From contig JBJEVT010000035.1 of the NCBI GenBank assembly GCA_051884615.1, forward strand, positions 48,586 through 112,585: DNA of 64,000 nt, written 5' to 3'. Each line of letters begins with the position of its first letter. Within the stretch, counting starts at the first letter, position 1. The notes below the pieces were generated by a model. It was not told the DNA's origin. It did no database searches and saw only the letters and a list, made by a program, of their open reading frames with translations. Below are positions 24,397-33,803 of the stretch, one piece after another. Source of the stretch: UBA1724 sp051884615. Lineage in GTDB: Bacteria; Verrucomicrobiota; Lentisphaeria; Oligosphaerales; Oligosphaeraceae. The position numbers and the translations under genes are program-made.

Positions 24397-25782
24397 CTAT
24401 CGTGACCCGTCGACGGGCGCGGGGTTCCCCGGGGCGAGGCTCTTTTCCGGGCATCGGAGGGCGGGGATGGCAAGGAAGAGGGCAAGGCAGATGAGTACGG
24501 AGAGGCCGGAGCCGGAGGAGGTGGCCAGGCCCATGGGATAGAGGGAGCGGGGGAAGTGGAGGGAGGCCAGATAGGCCAGGGGAATCCGGGCCAGGGTGAT
24601 GGAGCAGGCGTTGTGGAGGAAGGAGAGGCCGGAACGCCCGTAGGCGCAGAAGAAGCCGGAGAAGCAGAAGTGGATGCCCGCCAGCAGGCAGTCCCACACA
24701 TAGCCCCGCATGTATTCCCCCCCCAGACGGATGACCTGGGCGTCCGAGGTGAAGAGGGCCACCGCCTGCTCCGAGAAGAGGTGCATGACCAGGATGCAGA
24801 GGAGGCCGTAGACCACCGAGATGGCCAGGGCGCACCCCAGGGTCTGGCGGGCGCGGTCGTGCCGCCCCACCCCCAGGTTCTGGGAGGCCATGGCGGAAAC
24901 CGAGGCCAGCATGGCGGAGGGCACCAGGAACAGGAAGCAGATCTGCTTCTCCACAATGCCCACGGCGGCGGCGTCCTGGAGCCCCCGGAGGTTGGCGATG
25001 ACGGTGATCACCAGGAAGGCCACCTGGACGAAGCCATCCTGGCAGGCGATGGGAAGCCCGATCTTCAGCAGTTGCCCCAGTAGGGCGGGGCGGGGACGGA
25101 AATCCTGGAGGGACAGGGAGAGCTCGCCCCCCTTCCGGGAGAGGGGAAGGAGGGCCAGGGCGACGCTGGCCCCCTGGGCGATGACCGTGGCCAGGGCCGC
25201 GCCCCCCGGCCCCATCCCCCAACGCCCCAGCAGAAGGTAGTCCAGAAACACATTCAGAAGGCCGGCCAGGGCGACGTAGAGCATGGGGCTCCTGGAGTCC
25301 CCCATGCCCCGGAGGATGGCGCCCGTCACGTTGTAGGCGGTGAGGAAAGGCAGTCCGCAGAAGCAGATGCGCAGATAGAGGCAGGTGCCCTCCCGGGATT
25401 CCGCGGGGGTGCCCAGGAGGGAGACGATGCCCGGGGCCAGAAGGAAGAGCGCCAGGGCAAGCGCCAGGGAGAGCCCCAGGAAGAGGAGGGCGGTGTTGCC
25501 GATGACCTGGGAGATGGCCTCCCGGCGCCTGGCCCCCGCCAGCCGGGCCACCAGGACCGTCGCCCCCATGGAAAACCCGATGAGCACCACCGTCAGCAAA
25601 TGCAGCAGCTGGCTCCCGATGGAGACGGCGGTGATCTCCTTCACGCCGCCGAACAACCCCATGAAATAGAGGTCCGTCATCCCGTAAAGGGTCTGCAGCA
25701 GGCAGGAAAGTAGGAAGGGAAGGGAGAAGGAGAATAAAATCCAACTCACCTTCCCCCGGGTCAGATCCTGGGACATGGCCAT
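24397..25782 (-). CDS. MATE family efflux transporter
   Basis: This 461-aa, roughly 12-helix transporter belongs to the multidrug and toxic compound extrusion family, which exports cationic drugs or metabolites using Na+ or H+ gradients. Family marks are SLPFLLSCLLQTLYGMTDLYFMG in helix 1-2, GATVLVARLAGARRREA, GAILRGMGDSRSPM, and in the second half GLPIACQDGFVQVAF, SAMASQNLGVGRHDRARQ and FFCAYGRSGLSF. The internal duplication of two six-helix bundles is visible. The start may be 25782 or 25776 (MSQD). The DUF3298 gene follows, possibly co-transcribed. The substrate is unknown. Confidence 0.92.
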   Translation of the reverse strand: MAMSQDLTRGKVSWILFSFSLPFLLSCLLQTLYGMTDLYFMGLFGGVKEITAVSIGSQLLHLLTVVLIGFSMGATVLVARLAGARRREAISQVIGNTALLFLGLSLALALALFLLAPGIVSLLGTPAESREGTCLYLRICFCGLPFLTAYNVTGAILRGMGDSRSPMLYVALAGLLNVFLDYLLLGRWGMGPGGAALATVIAQGASVALALLPLSRKGGELSLSLQDFRPRPALLGQLLKIGLPIACQDGFVQVAFLVITVIANLRGLQDAAAVGIVEKQICFLFLVPSAMLASVSAMASQNLGVGRHDRARQTLGCALAISVVYGLLCILVMHLFSEQAVALFTSDAQVIRLGGEYMRGYVWDCLLAGIHFCFSGFFCAYGRSGLSFLHNACSITLARIPLAYLASLHFPRSLYPMGLATSSGSGLSVLICLALFLAIPALRCPEKSLAPGNPAPVDGSR

Positions 25783-26047
25783 GGGAGGAGGGAAAAATGC
25801 GCCAAAAGGACGGGCGGGATACGCCCCGGGCGGGACCGGAGGAAAAGGGGGCTGCGCCGGATCATTCGCCGGCGGGAGCCGTTAATATATTCCCGGGGAA
25901 AAGGGGACCCCCTCCCGGCAGGGAGAGGGGGACGCTCCGGCAAACCCCGGGAAGGATGGCATGAAATGTCCGATTCTGTCCATAAAGTGTAATAATTTTG
26001 TAATTGTTTGCCCCCCAGAAAGAAAGGAAAAAATAACCCCCGCTCCC

Positions 26048-26077
26048 TTGCAAAATTGGGGAGGGGTGTATTACATT
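26048..26077 (+). promoter_or_regulatory. Candidate promoter of the EF-G-like gene
   Basis: TTGCAA (26048-26053), an 18-nt spacer and TACATT (26072-26077) leave a 5' leader of about 145 bases before the GTG start. The 25783-26228 gap shows no other gene; it contains an AT-rich stretch near 25980-26010. Confidence 0.35.
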
Positions 26078-26228
26078 GGATTTCATTCCTGAACGCGAGG
26101 GAGGGAGTCCTCCCCCCTCCTGCTTTTACGGAGGTGCGGGCGCCGGTTCCGGGGGAGTTCCCGGGGGGCGTGTCGCTTCCGTTTCCCTGTGTGTTTGTCT
26201 GTGTGTCCATCCCCCAAAGGAGTCTCCT

Positions 26229-28256
26229 GTGAAAAACTGTTCTTCCGACTGTGTGCGTAACTTCGTTTTGGCTGGCCAGGCGGGTGCCGGCAAGACCGCA
26301 TTGTCCGACCTGATCCTCTTCAAGGGCGGCGCGGTCTCCCGTCAGGGCAGCGTGGACGCCGGCACGAGCGTTTCCGACTTCCGGAAGGAAGAGCAGGAGA
26401 AGAAGAGCTCCATCTATTCCGCCATCCTCAACACCCCCTGGAAGAACAACCACCTCTTCTTCGTGGACACTCCCGGCGCCACCGACTTCTGCGGCGACGC
26501 CCTGAACGCCATCAGCGCGGCCGACTTCCTGGTGCTGGTGGTGGACGCCTCCCAGGGCATCGGCCCCGGCACCATCCGCGCCTGGCGCATGGCCCGGGAT
26601 CTCCATCTGCCCCGCATGATCTTCGTCAACGGCTGCGACAAGGACGAGGCGGATTTTGAGCGGACGGTGGAGCTGCTGAAAGAGACCTGCATCAAGAAGG
26701 CCTGCGTGGCGGTCACCCTGCCCGACGGGGAGAAGGGCGCCATGAAGGGCGTGGTCAGCGCCCTCTCCGGCGACGTGAAGTCCCTGGGCGAAGTGGCGGA
26801 GAGCAGCCACCAGAGCCTGGTGGAGTGCATCGCCGAGTCCGACGAGGCGCTGATGGAGAAGTTCTTCGAGGAAGGCACCCTGGCCGACGAGGACATCCTC
26901 CACGGCCTCCGCAAGGCTTTCCTCACCGAAAACGTGGTCCCCATCTTCGCCGGCTCCGTGGCCAAGGATCTGGGCGTGGGCGAGCTGCTGGACTTCATCG
27001 CCGACTTCGGCCCCGCCCCCACCGACGAGGTGCCCGTGAATCTGGCCTCCGGCGAGGTGAACCGCAAGGCCGACACCCCCGTGGGCTACGTCTTCAAGTC
27101 CGTGAACGACCTGTTCGTGGGCCAGCTGACCTACATCCGCATCCTCTCCGGCACCTTCCGCAAGGACATGGAGCTGGTGAACACCGCCAACCAGGGCAAG
27201 GAACGCCTGGGCTCCCTCCTCCGCATCCAGGGCAAGGGACAGGAAAACGTGGACGAGGCCGGCCCCGGCGAAATCGTGGCCGTGGCCAAGCTGAAGAACA
27301 CCGGCATGCTGGAAATGCTCTCCGGCGGCGCCGGGGACATCACCATGTCCCCCGTCTCCTATCCCCAGCCCACCACCATCTACGCCGTCGCCGCCACCGC
27401 CAAGGGCGAGGATGACAAGCTGGCCGCCGCCCTGGGCCGCCTGCTGGCGGAGGACAAGACCCTGAAGATGGTCCGGGATCCCGAGACCCACCAGACCGTG
27501 CTCCACGGCATGGGCGACCAGCAGATCAACCTGCTGGTGAACCGGATGAAGAACGACTTCAAGGTCCAGGTGGAGCTGGAGTCTCCCCGGGTGGCCTACC
27601 GCGAGACCATCCGCGGCATCGGCAAGGCCGAGTTCCGTCACAAGAAGCAGTCCGGCGGCCATGGCCAGTTCGCCGAGGTGCACATGCGCCTGGAGCCCTT
27701 CCAGGGCACCGCGGAGGAGGAATACCAGTTCGGCAACGAAGTGGTGGGCGGCGCCATCCCCAAGAACTTCATCCCCGCCATCGAGAAGGGCGTGGCGGAG
27801 ACCCGCCTCTCCGGTCCTCTCTCCCACTCCAAGTGCATCAACTTCAAGGCCGTGGTCTTCTTCGGAAAGTACCATCCCGTGGACTCCTCCGAAATGGCCT
27901 TCAAGATCGCCACCCGCGGCGCCTTCCGCGCCGCCATGGCCCAGGCCAAGCCGGAACTGCTGGAGCCCATCATGCGCCTGGTCATCGAATTCCCCGATGA
28001 ATACATGGGCGCCATCCAGGGCGACCTGAACACCCGCCGGGGACGCATCCTGGGCATGGACCGGCAGGACGGACAGCAGGTCCTGACCGCGGAAATGCCC
28101 CTGGCCGAGGTCTACAAGTACCCCAGCCAGCTGCGCTCCATGACCCAGGGCCGCGGATTCTTCCAGATGGAGTTCGACCGCTACGACCCGGTGCCCTCCG
28201 CTCTGGCCAAGCAGATCCAGGAGGCCGCCGCCAAGGAGGAGGAGGAAGAGGACTAG
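26229..28256 (+). CDS. EF-G-like translational GTPase (FusA paralogue)
   Basis: The 675-aa protein has EF-G architecture: a G domain with G1 GQAGAGKT, G3 DTPGATDF and G4 NGCD (usual NKxD), then domains II-V. Domain IV has KKQSGGHGQFAEVHMRLEP and domain V EFPDEYMGAIQGDLNTRRGRILGMD. It belongs to the 'elongation factor G-like' subgroup that accompanies a canonical FusA, whose role (recycling or stress translation) varies. The start is GTG 26229 with AAAGGAG five bases upstream; the longer open frame from 26076 gives an implausible Gly/Pro/Cys-rich leader. The Lys-to-Gly change in G4 may alter guanine recognition. It is monocistronic. Confidence 0.88.
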   Translation: MKNCSSDCVRNFVLAGQAGAGKTALSDLILFKGGAVSRQGSVDAGTSVSDFRKEEQEKKSSIYSAILNTPWKNNHLFFVDTPGATDFCGDALNAISAADFLVLVVDASQGIGPGTIRAWRMARDLHLPRMIFVNGCDKDEADFERTVELLKETCIKKACVAVTLPDGEKGAMKGVVSALSGDVKSLGEVAESSHQSLVECIAESDEALMEKFFEEGTLADEDILHGLRKAFLTENVVPIFAGSVAKDLGVGELLDFIADFGPAPTDEVPVNLASGEVNRKADTPVGYVFKSVNDLFVGQLTYIRILSGTFRKDMELVNTANQGKERLGSLLRIQGKGQENVDEAGPGEIVAVAKLKNTGMLEMLSGGAGDITMSPVSYPQPTTIYAVAATAKGEDDKLAAALGRLLAEDKTLKMVRDPETHQTVLHGMGDQQINLLVNRMKNDFKVQVELESPRVAYRETIRGIGKAEFRHKKQSGGHGQFAEVHMRLEPFQGTAEEEYQFGNEVVGGAIPKNFIPAIEKGVAETRLSGPLSHSKCINFKAVVFFGKYHPVDSSEMAFKIATRGAFRAAMAQAKPELLEPIMRLVIEFPDEYMGAIQGDLNTRRGRILGMDRQDGQQVLTAEMPLAEVYKYPSQLRSMTQGRGFFQMEFDRYDPVPSALAKQIQEAAAKEEEEED

Positions 28257-28605
28257 TCCTCCCCTCCCCCTCTCCGGTCCCTCGCCCCGTCTTCCGGCGC
28301 CTTTCCCTGGGAAAGGAGGAAACCGCACCGGAGGAGGGGGACGGCGGGCCGGGCCTCCCCTGCCTCCGCCCCTCGGCGCGTCTCCCGCCCCCTTTCTCCC
28401 TATTGGGAGGGGGCGGCGGGGAAGGAGCCGAAGAATCCGGGGTAGATTATGCCCCTTGCCGCCTGGCTCCCCCCGCCCCCCGCCGCCCTTTGGCGGGCGC
28501 GACCCCGGGGAGAGACGGGCCCTTCGCCAAGGACGGGCTGCCTGTCCTTGGACCATCCCGGAAGGCCATGCCTCCCCGGGTTCCAGAACGTTTGCGCGGA
28601 TTCCT
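28257..28605. other. Non-coding gap after the EF-G-like gene
   Basis: GC-rich, no gene. A hairpin CCTTTCC-CTG-GGAAAGG at 28300-28316 may end the upstream transcript. A longer in-frame extension of nadD (from 28456) is Pro/Arg-rich and rejected as coding. Confidence 0.55.
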
Positions 28606-29427
28606 ATGATTGACGACGATTTTGCAGAGCGCCGCCCCCGCCGGGAGCGTGGCGCCCAGACGCCTTCCAAGTGGCTCCCCCCCGAGGAGTACGAGGAGAG
28701 GGAGGTGAATCCCAACGAGGGATTGCCTTTTGCCCGGAAGTGGCGCATGGCGGTTCTCGGCGGGGCCTTTGATCCGGTGCATCTGGGCCATATTCAGCTG
28801 GCGCGCCAGGTGCAGGAAATGCGGCTGGCGGACGAGGTGCTCTTCGTGCCGGCCAAGCGCTCCCCCTTCAAGGGGACTGCCATGATGAAGACCGGAAAGG
28901 AGCGGATGGACATGCTGGATCTGGCCATCCAGGACGCCATGGCGGAAAAACCCTCCTTCTCCTTCCTGCGCGCCGACGGCGTCGCCGAGGAACGGGAGTA
29001 TCGCCTGGGGGTCTCCGACGTGGAACTCCAGCGGGCCGGAAACTACTCCTATACCTACGACACCCTCTCCCTGCTCCGGAAAATCTACCCGGATGTCCAA
29101 ATCCTCTTCCTGATGGGCACCGACTGCCTGCCGGAATTGAAGGACTGGCACAACGCCGGCAGCCTGCTGAAGGATTTCGACTTCCTGGTCTACCCGCGCC
29201 ATGGGGTGGAACCCATGGGACAGGTGGAGCTGATCCGCACCTACGGAGTCCTGGCCCCCAAGCTGGTGCGCGCCATCCTCCCCCCGGAAGAACTCCCCCT
29301 CTGGCCCCTCTCCTCCTCCGAAATCCGGGAAAAGATCGCCCGCCAGGAGGACCTGGATGGCCTGCTGACTCCCTCGGTCCAGAAGTATATCCGGGACCAT
29401 AAACTCTATCAGGAGGTGCACTCATGA
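28606..29427 (+). CDS. nadD: Nicotinate-nucleotide adenylyltransferase
   Basis: NadD adenylates nicotinate mononucleotide to deamido-NAD in NAD synthesis. The 273-aa protein has a charged N-terminal extension of about 45 residues (ERRPRRERGAQ, YEEREVNPNEG) before the nucleotidyltransferase core MAVLGGAFDPVHLGHIQLA. The core continues with VLFVPAKRSPFK, RMDMLDLAI, ILFLMGTDCLPELKDWHN and the SSSEIREKI motif. ATG 28606 is taken because it gives the first plausible hydrophilic start; a clear ribosome-binding site is lacking, and a start close to the core (MAVLGG, 28747) is possible. It overlaps rsfS by four bases, the common nadD-rsfS pairing. Confidence 0.93.
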   Translation: MIDDDFAERRPRRERGAQTPSKWLPPEEYEEREVNPNEGLPFARKWRMAVLGGAFDPVHLGHIQLARQVQEMRLADEVLFVPAKRSPFKGTAMMKTGKERMDMLDLAIQDAMAEKPSFSFLRADGVAEEREYRLGVSDVELQRAGNYSYTYDTLSLLRKIYPDVQILFLMGTDCLPELKDWHNAGSLLKDFDFLVYPRHGVEPMGQVELIRTYGVLAPKLVRAILPPEELPLWPLSSSEIREKIARQEDLDGLLTPSVQKYIRDHKLYQEVHS

Positions 29428-29831
29428 CCACAGAACCCCAAACCCCCGCCCTGGATTCCCTGGAAATCGCCAAACTCTGCGTGAAAACCTGCGAGGACAC
29501 CAAGGCCCAGGACATCCTCCTCTTCGATGTGCGGGACCGGCAGGCCATGGTGGCGGAATACTACATCGTCTGCAGCGGCACCTCCATGCCCCACATCCGC
29601 GCCATCGCCGACCATGTGAAACGCACCATGGTGGAGGCTGGCCTGCGCCCCAGGGGCACCGACGGCGAACCCGAAAGCCGCTGGATGGTCCTGGACTACG
29701 GACTGGTCCTGGTCCATATCCTGGAGCCCGAAATGCGCAACTTCTACCAGCTGGAGGAACTGTGGGACGAATCCAAGGTCCTGCTGCGCTCCTCCCCCAC
29801 CCGCCCCGCTCCCGGATTCTCCGGCAGATAA
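29424..29831 (+). CDS. rsfS: Ribosomal silencing factor RsfS
   Basis: RsfS binds ribosomal protein uL14 and blocks subunit joining under starvation. The 135-aa protein contains the family core: CEDTKAQDILLFDVRDRQAMVAEYYIVCSGTSMPHIRAIADHV as one continuous block, then GEPESRWMVLDYGLVLVHILEPEMRNFYQLEELW. It starts inside the last codons of nadD (ATGA overlap), so translation is coupled. The C-terminal 15 residues (RSSPTRPAPGFSGR) are extra and low-complexity. Confidence 0.95.
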   Translation: MTTEPQTPALDSLEIAKLCVKTCEDTKAQDILLFDVRDRQAMVAEYYIVCSGTSMPHIRAIADHVKRTMVEAGLRPRGTDGEPESRWMVLDYGLVLVHILEPEMRNFYQLEELWDESKVLLRSSPTRPAPGFSGR

Positions 29832-30017
29832 CCCCGGAAACTCCCCCCCGCCCGGCGACAGGATTTTCGACCCCGATACAACCGAACGGCCCCGCCAGGC
29901 CCCCTTCTCCCGCCCCGGCAAGGGATGTGTCCCCTCCCGCCCGGGAACGAGCCCTCTGCATGGAGGAGGGAGGGAAGACGGCGGCCGTCGGCTCCCAACC
30001 TAGGAGGTAATACCACC

Positions 30018-31124
30018 ATGAGAGTGATTGTCATCATGGCCGGCGGCACCGGCGAGCGCTTCTGGCCTCTCTCCCGCGCTTCCCGCCCCAAGCAGCTTCT
30101 GACCCTGACCAGCAGCGGGCAGTCTCTCCTGGCGGAGGCGGTGGAGCGCGCAAAGGCGGTCGTCCCCGCCGAGGATATCTACATCGCCACCAGTCAGGGC
30201 CTCCAGAAACCCATCCAGGAGTGCAATCTGGGCATCCCCCAGGAAAACGTGCTGGCCGAACCCAGCCACCGGAACACCGCCGGCTGCCTCATCTACGCCT
30301 CCGCCTCCATCATGGCACGCCATCGGGAACTGGGCCCCGAAGGCGTCACCATGGGCGTCCTCACCGCCGACCACCGCATCCCCGAAGTCGGACCCTTCGC
30401 CGAAACCGCCACCGCCGCCCTGGACGCCGCCGAAAACAACGACCGACTGGTCACCATCGGCATCCAGCCCATCCGCCCCGAAACCGGATACGGATACCTC
30501 CAGGTGGATGCCGTGGACGCCTCCGTGAACAAAAACGACCGCTTCCCCCTCTACACCGTGAAGGCATTCCACGAAAAGCCCACGGCCGACGTGGCGGCAC
30601 GATATATCGCCGGAGGACACTGCTATTGGAACTCCGGCATGTTCTTCTGGAGAGTCTCCACCTTCCAAAACGAGTTCGGACGCGCCAACCCCATCCTCGC
30701 GGAAACCCTGGAAGACCTCACCGACGCCATCATGGCCAATGACTACCGCCGCGCCGAAATCATCTTCGAGGCCATGCCCAATATCTCCATCGACTACGCC
30801 CTCATGGAGAAGTCCGACCGCATCTCCGTCATCCCCGGAAACTTCCTCTGGGATGACCTGGGAAGCTGGGAGGTGATCCAACGCACCTTCCCCCCCGACA
30901 ACGCCGGAAACGTGGCCTTCGGAAACCCCGTGGTCCTGGATTGCAACTCCAGCATCATCTACAACTCCCCCGGCCAGAACAAGGTGGCCGTGGCCGCCGT
31001 GGGACTGAAGGATATGGTGGTGGTGGTGGATGACGACGCCGTCCTCATCATGCCCAAAAACCGCACCCAGGATGTCCGGGATGTGGTCACCGCCCTCCGG
31101 GCACGCTCCGCCTCGCAGCTGTAA
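30018..31124 (+). CDS. manC: Mannose-1-phosphate guanylyltransferase
   Basis: It forms GDP-mannose from mannose-1-phosphate and GTP for polysaccharide and glycan synthesis. The 368-aa protein starts with the nucleotidyltransferase signature MAGGTGERFWPLSR followed by RPKQLL. Further motifs are VLAEPSHRNTAGCLIYAS, MGVLTADHRIPEVGPFAE, GIQPIRPETGYGYLQV, FHEKPTADVAARYI, YWNSGMFFWR and SIDYALMEKSDRISVIPGNFLWDDLGSW (the metal-binding, catalytic part). It lacks the C-terminal phosphomannose isomerase domain of bifunctional ManC. TAGGAGG precedes ATG 30018 by ten bases. It is the last core gene before the accessory island. Confidence 0.94.
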   Translation: MRVIVIMAGGTGERFWPLSRASRPKQLLTLTSSGQSLLAEAVERAKAVVPAEDIYIATSQGLQKPIQECNLGIPQENVLAEPSHRNTAGCLIYASASIMARHRELGPEGVTMGVLTADHRIPEVGPFAETATAALDAAENNDRLVTIGIQPIRPETGYGYLQVDAVDASVNKNDRFPLYTVKAFHEKPTADVAARYIAGGHCYWNSGMFFWRVSTFQNEFGRANPILAETLEDLTDAIMANDYRRAEIIFEAMPNISIDYALMEKSDRISVIPGNFLWDDLGSWEVIQRTFPPDNAGNVAFGNPVVLDCNSSIIYNSPGQNKVAVAAVGLKDMVVVVDDDAVLIMPKNRTQDVRDVVTALRARSASQL

Positions 31125-31135
31125 TGGCATAATCC

Positions 31136-31178
31136 CGTCACGAAGCGCCCAGAGGGGGCGACGCTTCGTGACGTCACG
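31136..31178 (+). terminator. Long hairpin after manC and nested palindrome
   Basis: A 12-bp stem CGTCACGAAGCG / CGCTTCGTGACG lies just after the manC stop. Its right arm overlaps a second perfect palindrome CGTGACGTCACG (31167-31178). There is no T run. It marks the boundary of the core genome and may be a terminator or an integration-related site. Confidence 0.5.
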
Positions 31179-31230
31179 ATATCATCCCGGACAACGCCGG
31201 AAATCCAGAGGGCGGGGAAGCCAACATTCT

Positions 31231-31267
31231 CCCGCTTGCGGGGACCAGGGGGAACCACAAGAACCGC
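31231..31267 (+). repeat. GC-rich hairpin repeat, left end of island
   Basis: CCCGCTTGCGGGG followed by ACCA, GGGGAA, CCACA and GAACCGC. The same order of blocks, with short insertions, recurs in the same orientation at 42421-42466. Confidence 0.65.
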
Positions 31268-31405
31268 GCTAGCGGTGGGGGCTTGCACCCGGGGGAGCGT
31301 CAGCGGGGACCTTCGGAGGTGAAGAATCCCTAGAACTAGGCAAAACATCGTAGTATGAACCGATGCCGGCCTGCATCCTATGGCATGGTAGCAGCGCTGT
31401 GTCTT

Positions 31406-32023
31406 TTAGTGAGGCGAGGCTTTGGTAGCGATTTGCGCTGAGATGATGTACTTCCCTAGAGTGATACGATGCACATGTAGTTTCCTGGCGATAGCACTTT
31501 TGGAGAAGCCTGCTTCCAGGCAATAGCGAATGACATCATCCTTCCCAGTAAGTTTGACGCGAGCACTTTTTCGACCTTTGGGGCGACCCAGGTGAACGCC
31601 TTCGGATTTCTTGCGAGCCAATGCCTCCTTGGTACGCTGGGAAATCAGATTGCGTTCGATTTCGGCTGATAGACCAAAGGCAAATGCCAACACTTTGGAG
31701 CTGATGTCACTGCCCAGGCGGTAGTTGTCCTTGATCGTCCAGACCTGGATCTCGTTCTTCATGCATTCATTCAGAATCGCCATGATCATCAGAAGACTGC
31801 GGCCCAGTCGAGACAATTCCGCGCATATCAGCACATCGCCCCTCTTCATCTGATGAAGCATCTTGCCCAGTTTCCGCTTGTCCGGCTCTTTGGTTCCGGA
31901 AATGGTCTCGTCAAACCACTGGTCAATGGCGATTTTCTGCTGCTCGCAGAATCGGTTGATTTCAAAACGCTGGTTCTCCACTGTTTGCTTGTCCGTGCTT
32001 ACGCGAATGTATCCGTAGTACAT
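31406..32023 (-). CDS. Serine site-specific invertase (Mpi/Pin family)
   Basis: Small serine recombinases of this family invert DNA segments between short inverted repeats. The 205-aa protein has the catalytic serine in YGYIRVSTDKQTVENQRFEI, then GDVLICAELSRLGRSLLMI and KVLAFAFGLSAEIERNLISQRTKEALARKK. The C-terminus is a helix-turn-helix (DDVIRYCLEAGFSKSAIARKL). The sequence strongly resembles Mpi, the global DNA invertase of Bacteroides. It lies next to two silent methyltransferase cassettes that share a perfect inverted 28-bp sequence with the expressed gene, so it is the likely recombinase for that switch. Confidence 0.93.
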   Translation of the reverse strand: MYYGYIRVSTDKQTVENQRFEINRFCEQQKIAIDQWFDETISGTKEPDKRKLGKMLHQMKRGDVLICAELSRLGRSLLMIMAILNECMKNEIQVWTIKDNYRLGSDISSKVLAFAFGLSAEIERNLISQRTKEALARKKSEGVHLGRPKGRKSARVKLTGKDDVIRYCLEAGFSKSAIARKLHVHRITLGKYIISAQIATKASPH

Positions 32024-32104
32024 CTTCTTGCCTCTACATTGTCCTATCTACGACTTGCCACGCCGTGCTACACAACAAGACGGCTACAAATGGCACAGGC
32101 ATGA

Positions 32105-32962
32105 TTGGGAAATACCGGCGGTTTTGTTCGACGCCATGCCACCCAATGCGCCTTCACAACCTCTGATTCCTGGGTCATCCTCAACCCCATCGAGCAATCC
32201 ATCAAGCGCAAAATCGAAGCCGTCGGCGTCCCGCTTAAGAAGTGGGATATCAAGATTAACCGTGGAATACTCACCGGTTGCAACGAGGCGTTTATCATCG
32301 ACGAGGCGAAGCGGAAGGAACTCATCGCCCAAGACCCCAAATCCGCCGAGATTATACGGCCAATTCTTAGAGGCAAAGATATCAAACGATATGGGTATAA
32401 CTTTGCAAACCTTTATTTGATTGCCACTCATAACGGCATCCCTAAGAAAAATATTCCACGCATCGATATCAACGACTACCCTGCCATCAAAAGGCATCTG
32501 GATTCTTTCTGGGATAAAATCTCCAGGCGTGCCGACCAGGGAGATACTCCCTATAATCTCAGAAGTTGCGCATATATGGAGGATTTTTCTCAACCAAAGA
32601 TCGTGTGGAAACGGATTGGGTCAATTTTAAGGTTTGCGTATGATAATTTAGGGTCCTTCGTATTGGATAGCACATGTTTTGCTGTAGGGAAAGATATTGA
32701 ATATCTCACGTGTATCCTTAATTCTCATACAGGACATTATTTGCTTAAAGATTCTCCCCAAACAGGAACAGGAGATTTGCTCGTTAGTGTTCAAGCAGTT
32801 GAACCACTCAGAATTCCAATTCCTTCTACATCAATTAAAAATATAATTTTACCACTATTTAAAGAAGAAAATCTTACAATAAATGATAAAACAATTAACA
32901 AGCTAATTTTTGACTTGTATGCATTTAATGAAGTTGAAAGAAATTTTATCATCAAATTCTAA
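32105..32962 (+). pseudogene. Silent specificity cassette 1 (C-terminal part of Eco57I-type methyltransferase)
   Basis: This 285-codon open frame has no start signal; an in-frame TGA lies immediately before it. It encodes the C-terminal target-recognition half of a TaqI/Eco57I-type DNA methyltransferase. The order is SDSWVILNPIEQSIKRKIEA, RGILTGCNEAFIID, IIRPILRGKDIKRYGYNFANLYLIATHNG, DDYPAIKRHL-type helices, MEDFSQPKIVWKRIG, then GKDIEYLTCILNSHTGHYLLKD and IPIPS. The strand is opposite to the full-length gene at 33794-36898. It contains the 28-bp shared site at 32581-32608. It is best read as a stored module, not a decayed gene: the frame is intact for 858 bases. AT content rises sharply after 32600. 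Confidence 0.85.
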
Positions 32963-33084
32963 TCGACTTAATATTTAAAAAGATGTAATAGATAGAATCT
33001 TTCTGTGAAAAATGGAGTCAAAAAATAGTTATAATAAATTCAAAATAAATCTATAACATCAAAAATGGACAATTCTTAGAGGCA
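32361..33084 (+). repeat. 15-bp direct repeat shared by the two cassettes
   Basis: CAATTCTTAGAGGCA occurs at 32361-32375 and 33070-33084, at the same protein position (ILRGK/RDIKRYGY). The full-length gene has no copy. It may be a second exchange point for the first recognition domain. Confidence 0.7.
32581..32608 (+). repeat. Inversion site copy 1 (28 bp)
   Basis: The sequence begins GGATTTTTCTCAACCAAAG and ends TCGTGTGG. It is identical to 33410-33437 and, as reverse complement, to 34160-34187. It encodes DFSQPKIVW. Confidence 0.92.
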
Positions 33085-33803
33085 GGGACATCAAACGGTA
33101 CGGATATGACTGGGCACATCTCTATCTGATTGCCACATTCCCTGCTAGACATTATGACATTGAAGAGTATCCTGCGGTCAAACAACATCTGCTCACTTTT
33201 GACAAGAAACGCCTGCATAATGCAGGTCGGGATGATATTGCTAACAGTAGAGAGTTACTATCTGATTTCTGCCATCAGCGTCTTGAACAAAGCGGAAAGG
33301 ATATCATTATCAATGGACGTAAGATCATCATCGATGGGAAAGTCCAGAAAGCACGCAAGAAAACAGGGAATGATTGGTTTGAAACTCAGGACCAGATAAG
33401 TTATTGGGAGGATTTTTCTCAACCAAAGATCGTGTGGGGTGAAATCTCGGATAGGACAAAATTCTGCTATGATGACAGTGGGAAGTTTTTCCCAGAAGCA
33501 ACCACATTCTACATGACTGGGGAACATCTAAAATATCTCTTGTTCATTCTAAATTCTTCTCTATCAGAATATCTCTTCTCAAAGATTGGAACAACTACAG
33601 GAGTAGGTACGATCAGATGGAAGAAGTTCAAGATTGAAAGTCTTTTTGTACCTTGTTGGACCTTAGAACGTGAGAATGAACTATTAAAAATCTTTAAAAA
33701 TATATCACCCGGTATTGAATGTTTAATTAATGAGGCAGTCTATTCCATATACAACCTAAATCAAAAGGAGATTAATTATATCGAAAAGAATTATCATGTC
33801 TGA
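33057..33803 (+). pseudogene. Silent specificity cassette 2 (C-terminal part of Eco57I-type methyltransferase)
   Basis: The frame is open from 33057 (TAA just before) to TGA 33803, with no start signal. It encodes TILRGRDIKRYGYDWAHLYLIAT, DIEEYPAVKQHLL, KKTGNDWFETQDQISYWEDFSQPKIVWGEISD, FYMTGEHLKYLLFILNSSLSEYLF and GTTTGVGTIRWKKFKIESL. This is a classic TaqI-like C-terminal specificity region, different in sequence from cassette 1. The end overlaps the convergent full-length gene by ten bases. The 28-bp shared site is at 33410-33437. Between the cassettes (32963-33056) lies an AT-rich spacer without a gene. Confidence 0.85.
33410..33437 (+). repeat. Inversion site copy 2 (28 bp)
   Basis: A perfect match to 32581-32608 and inverted relative to 34160-34187. 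Inversion between this copy and 34160-34187 would exchange the 3' ends of cassette 2 and the expressed methyltransferase over about 0.78 kb. Confidence 0.92.

Noticed and set aside
32963..33056. AT-rich spacer between the two cassettes as a promoter for cassette 2
   Set aside because: TATAAT-like words are frequent here by composition, but cassette 2 has no start codon or ribosome-binding site at its 5' end. It lacks the N-terminal methyltransferase, so it is more likely a silent module.
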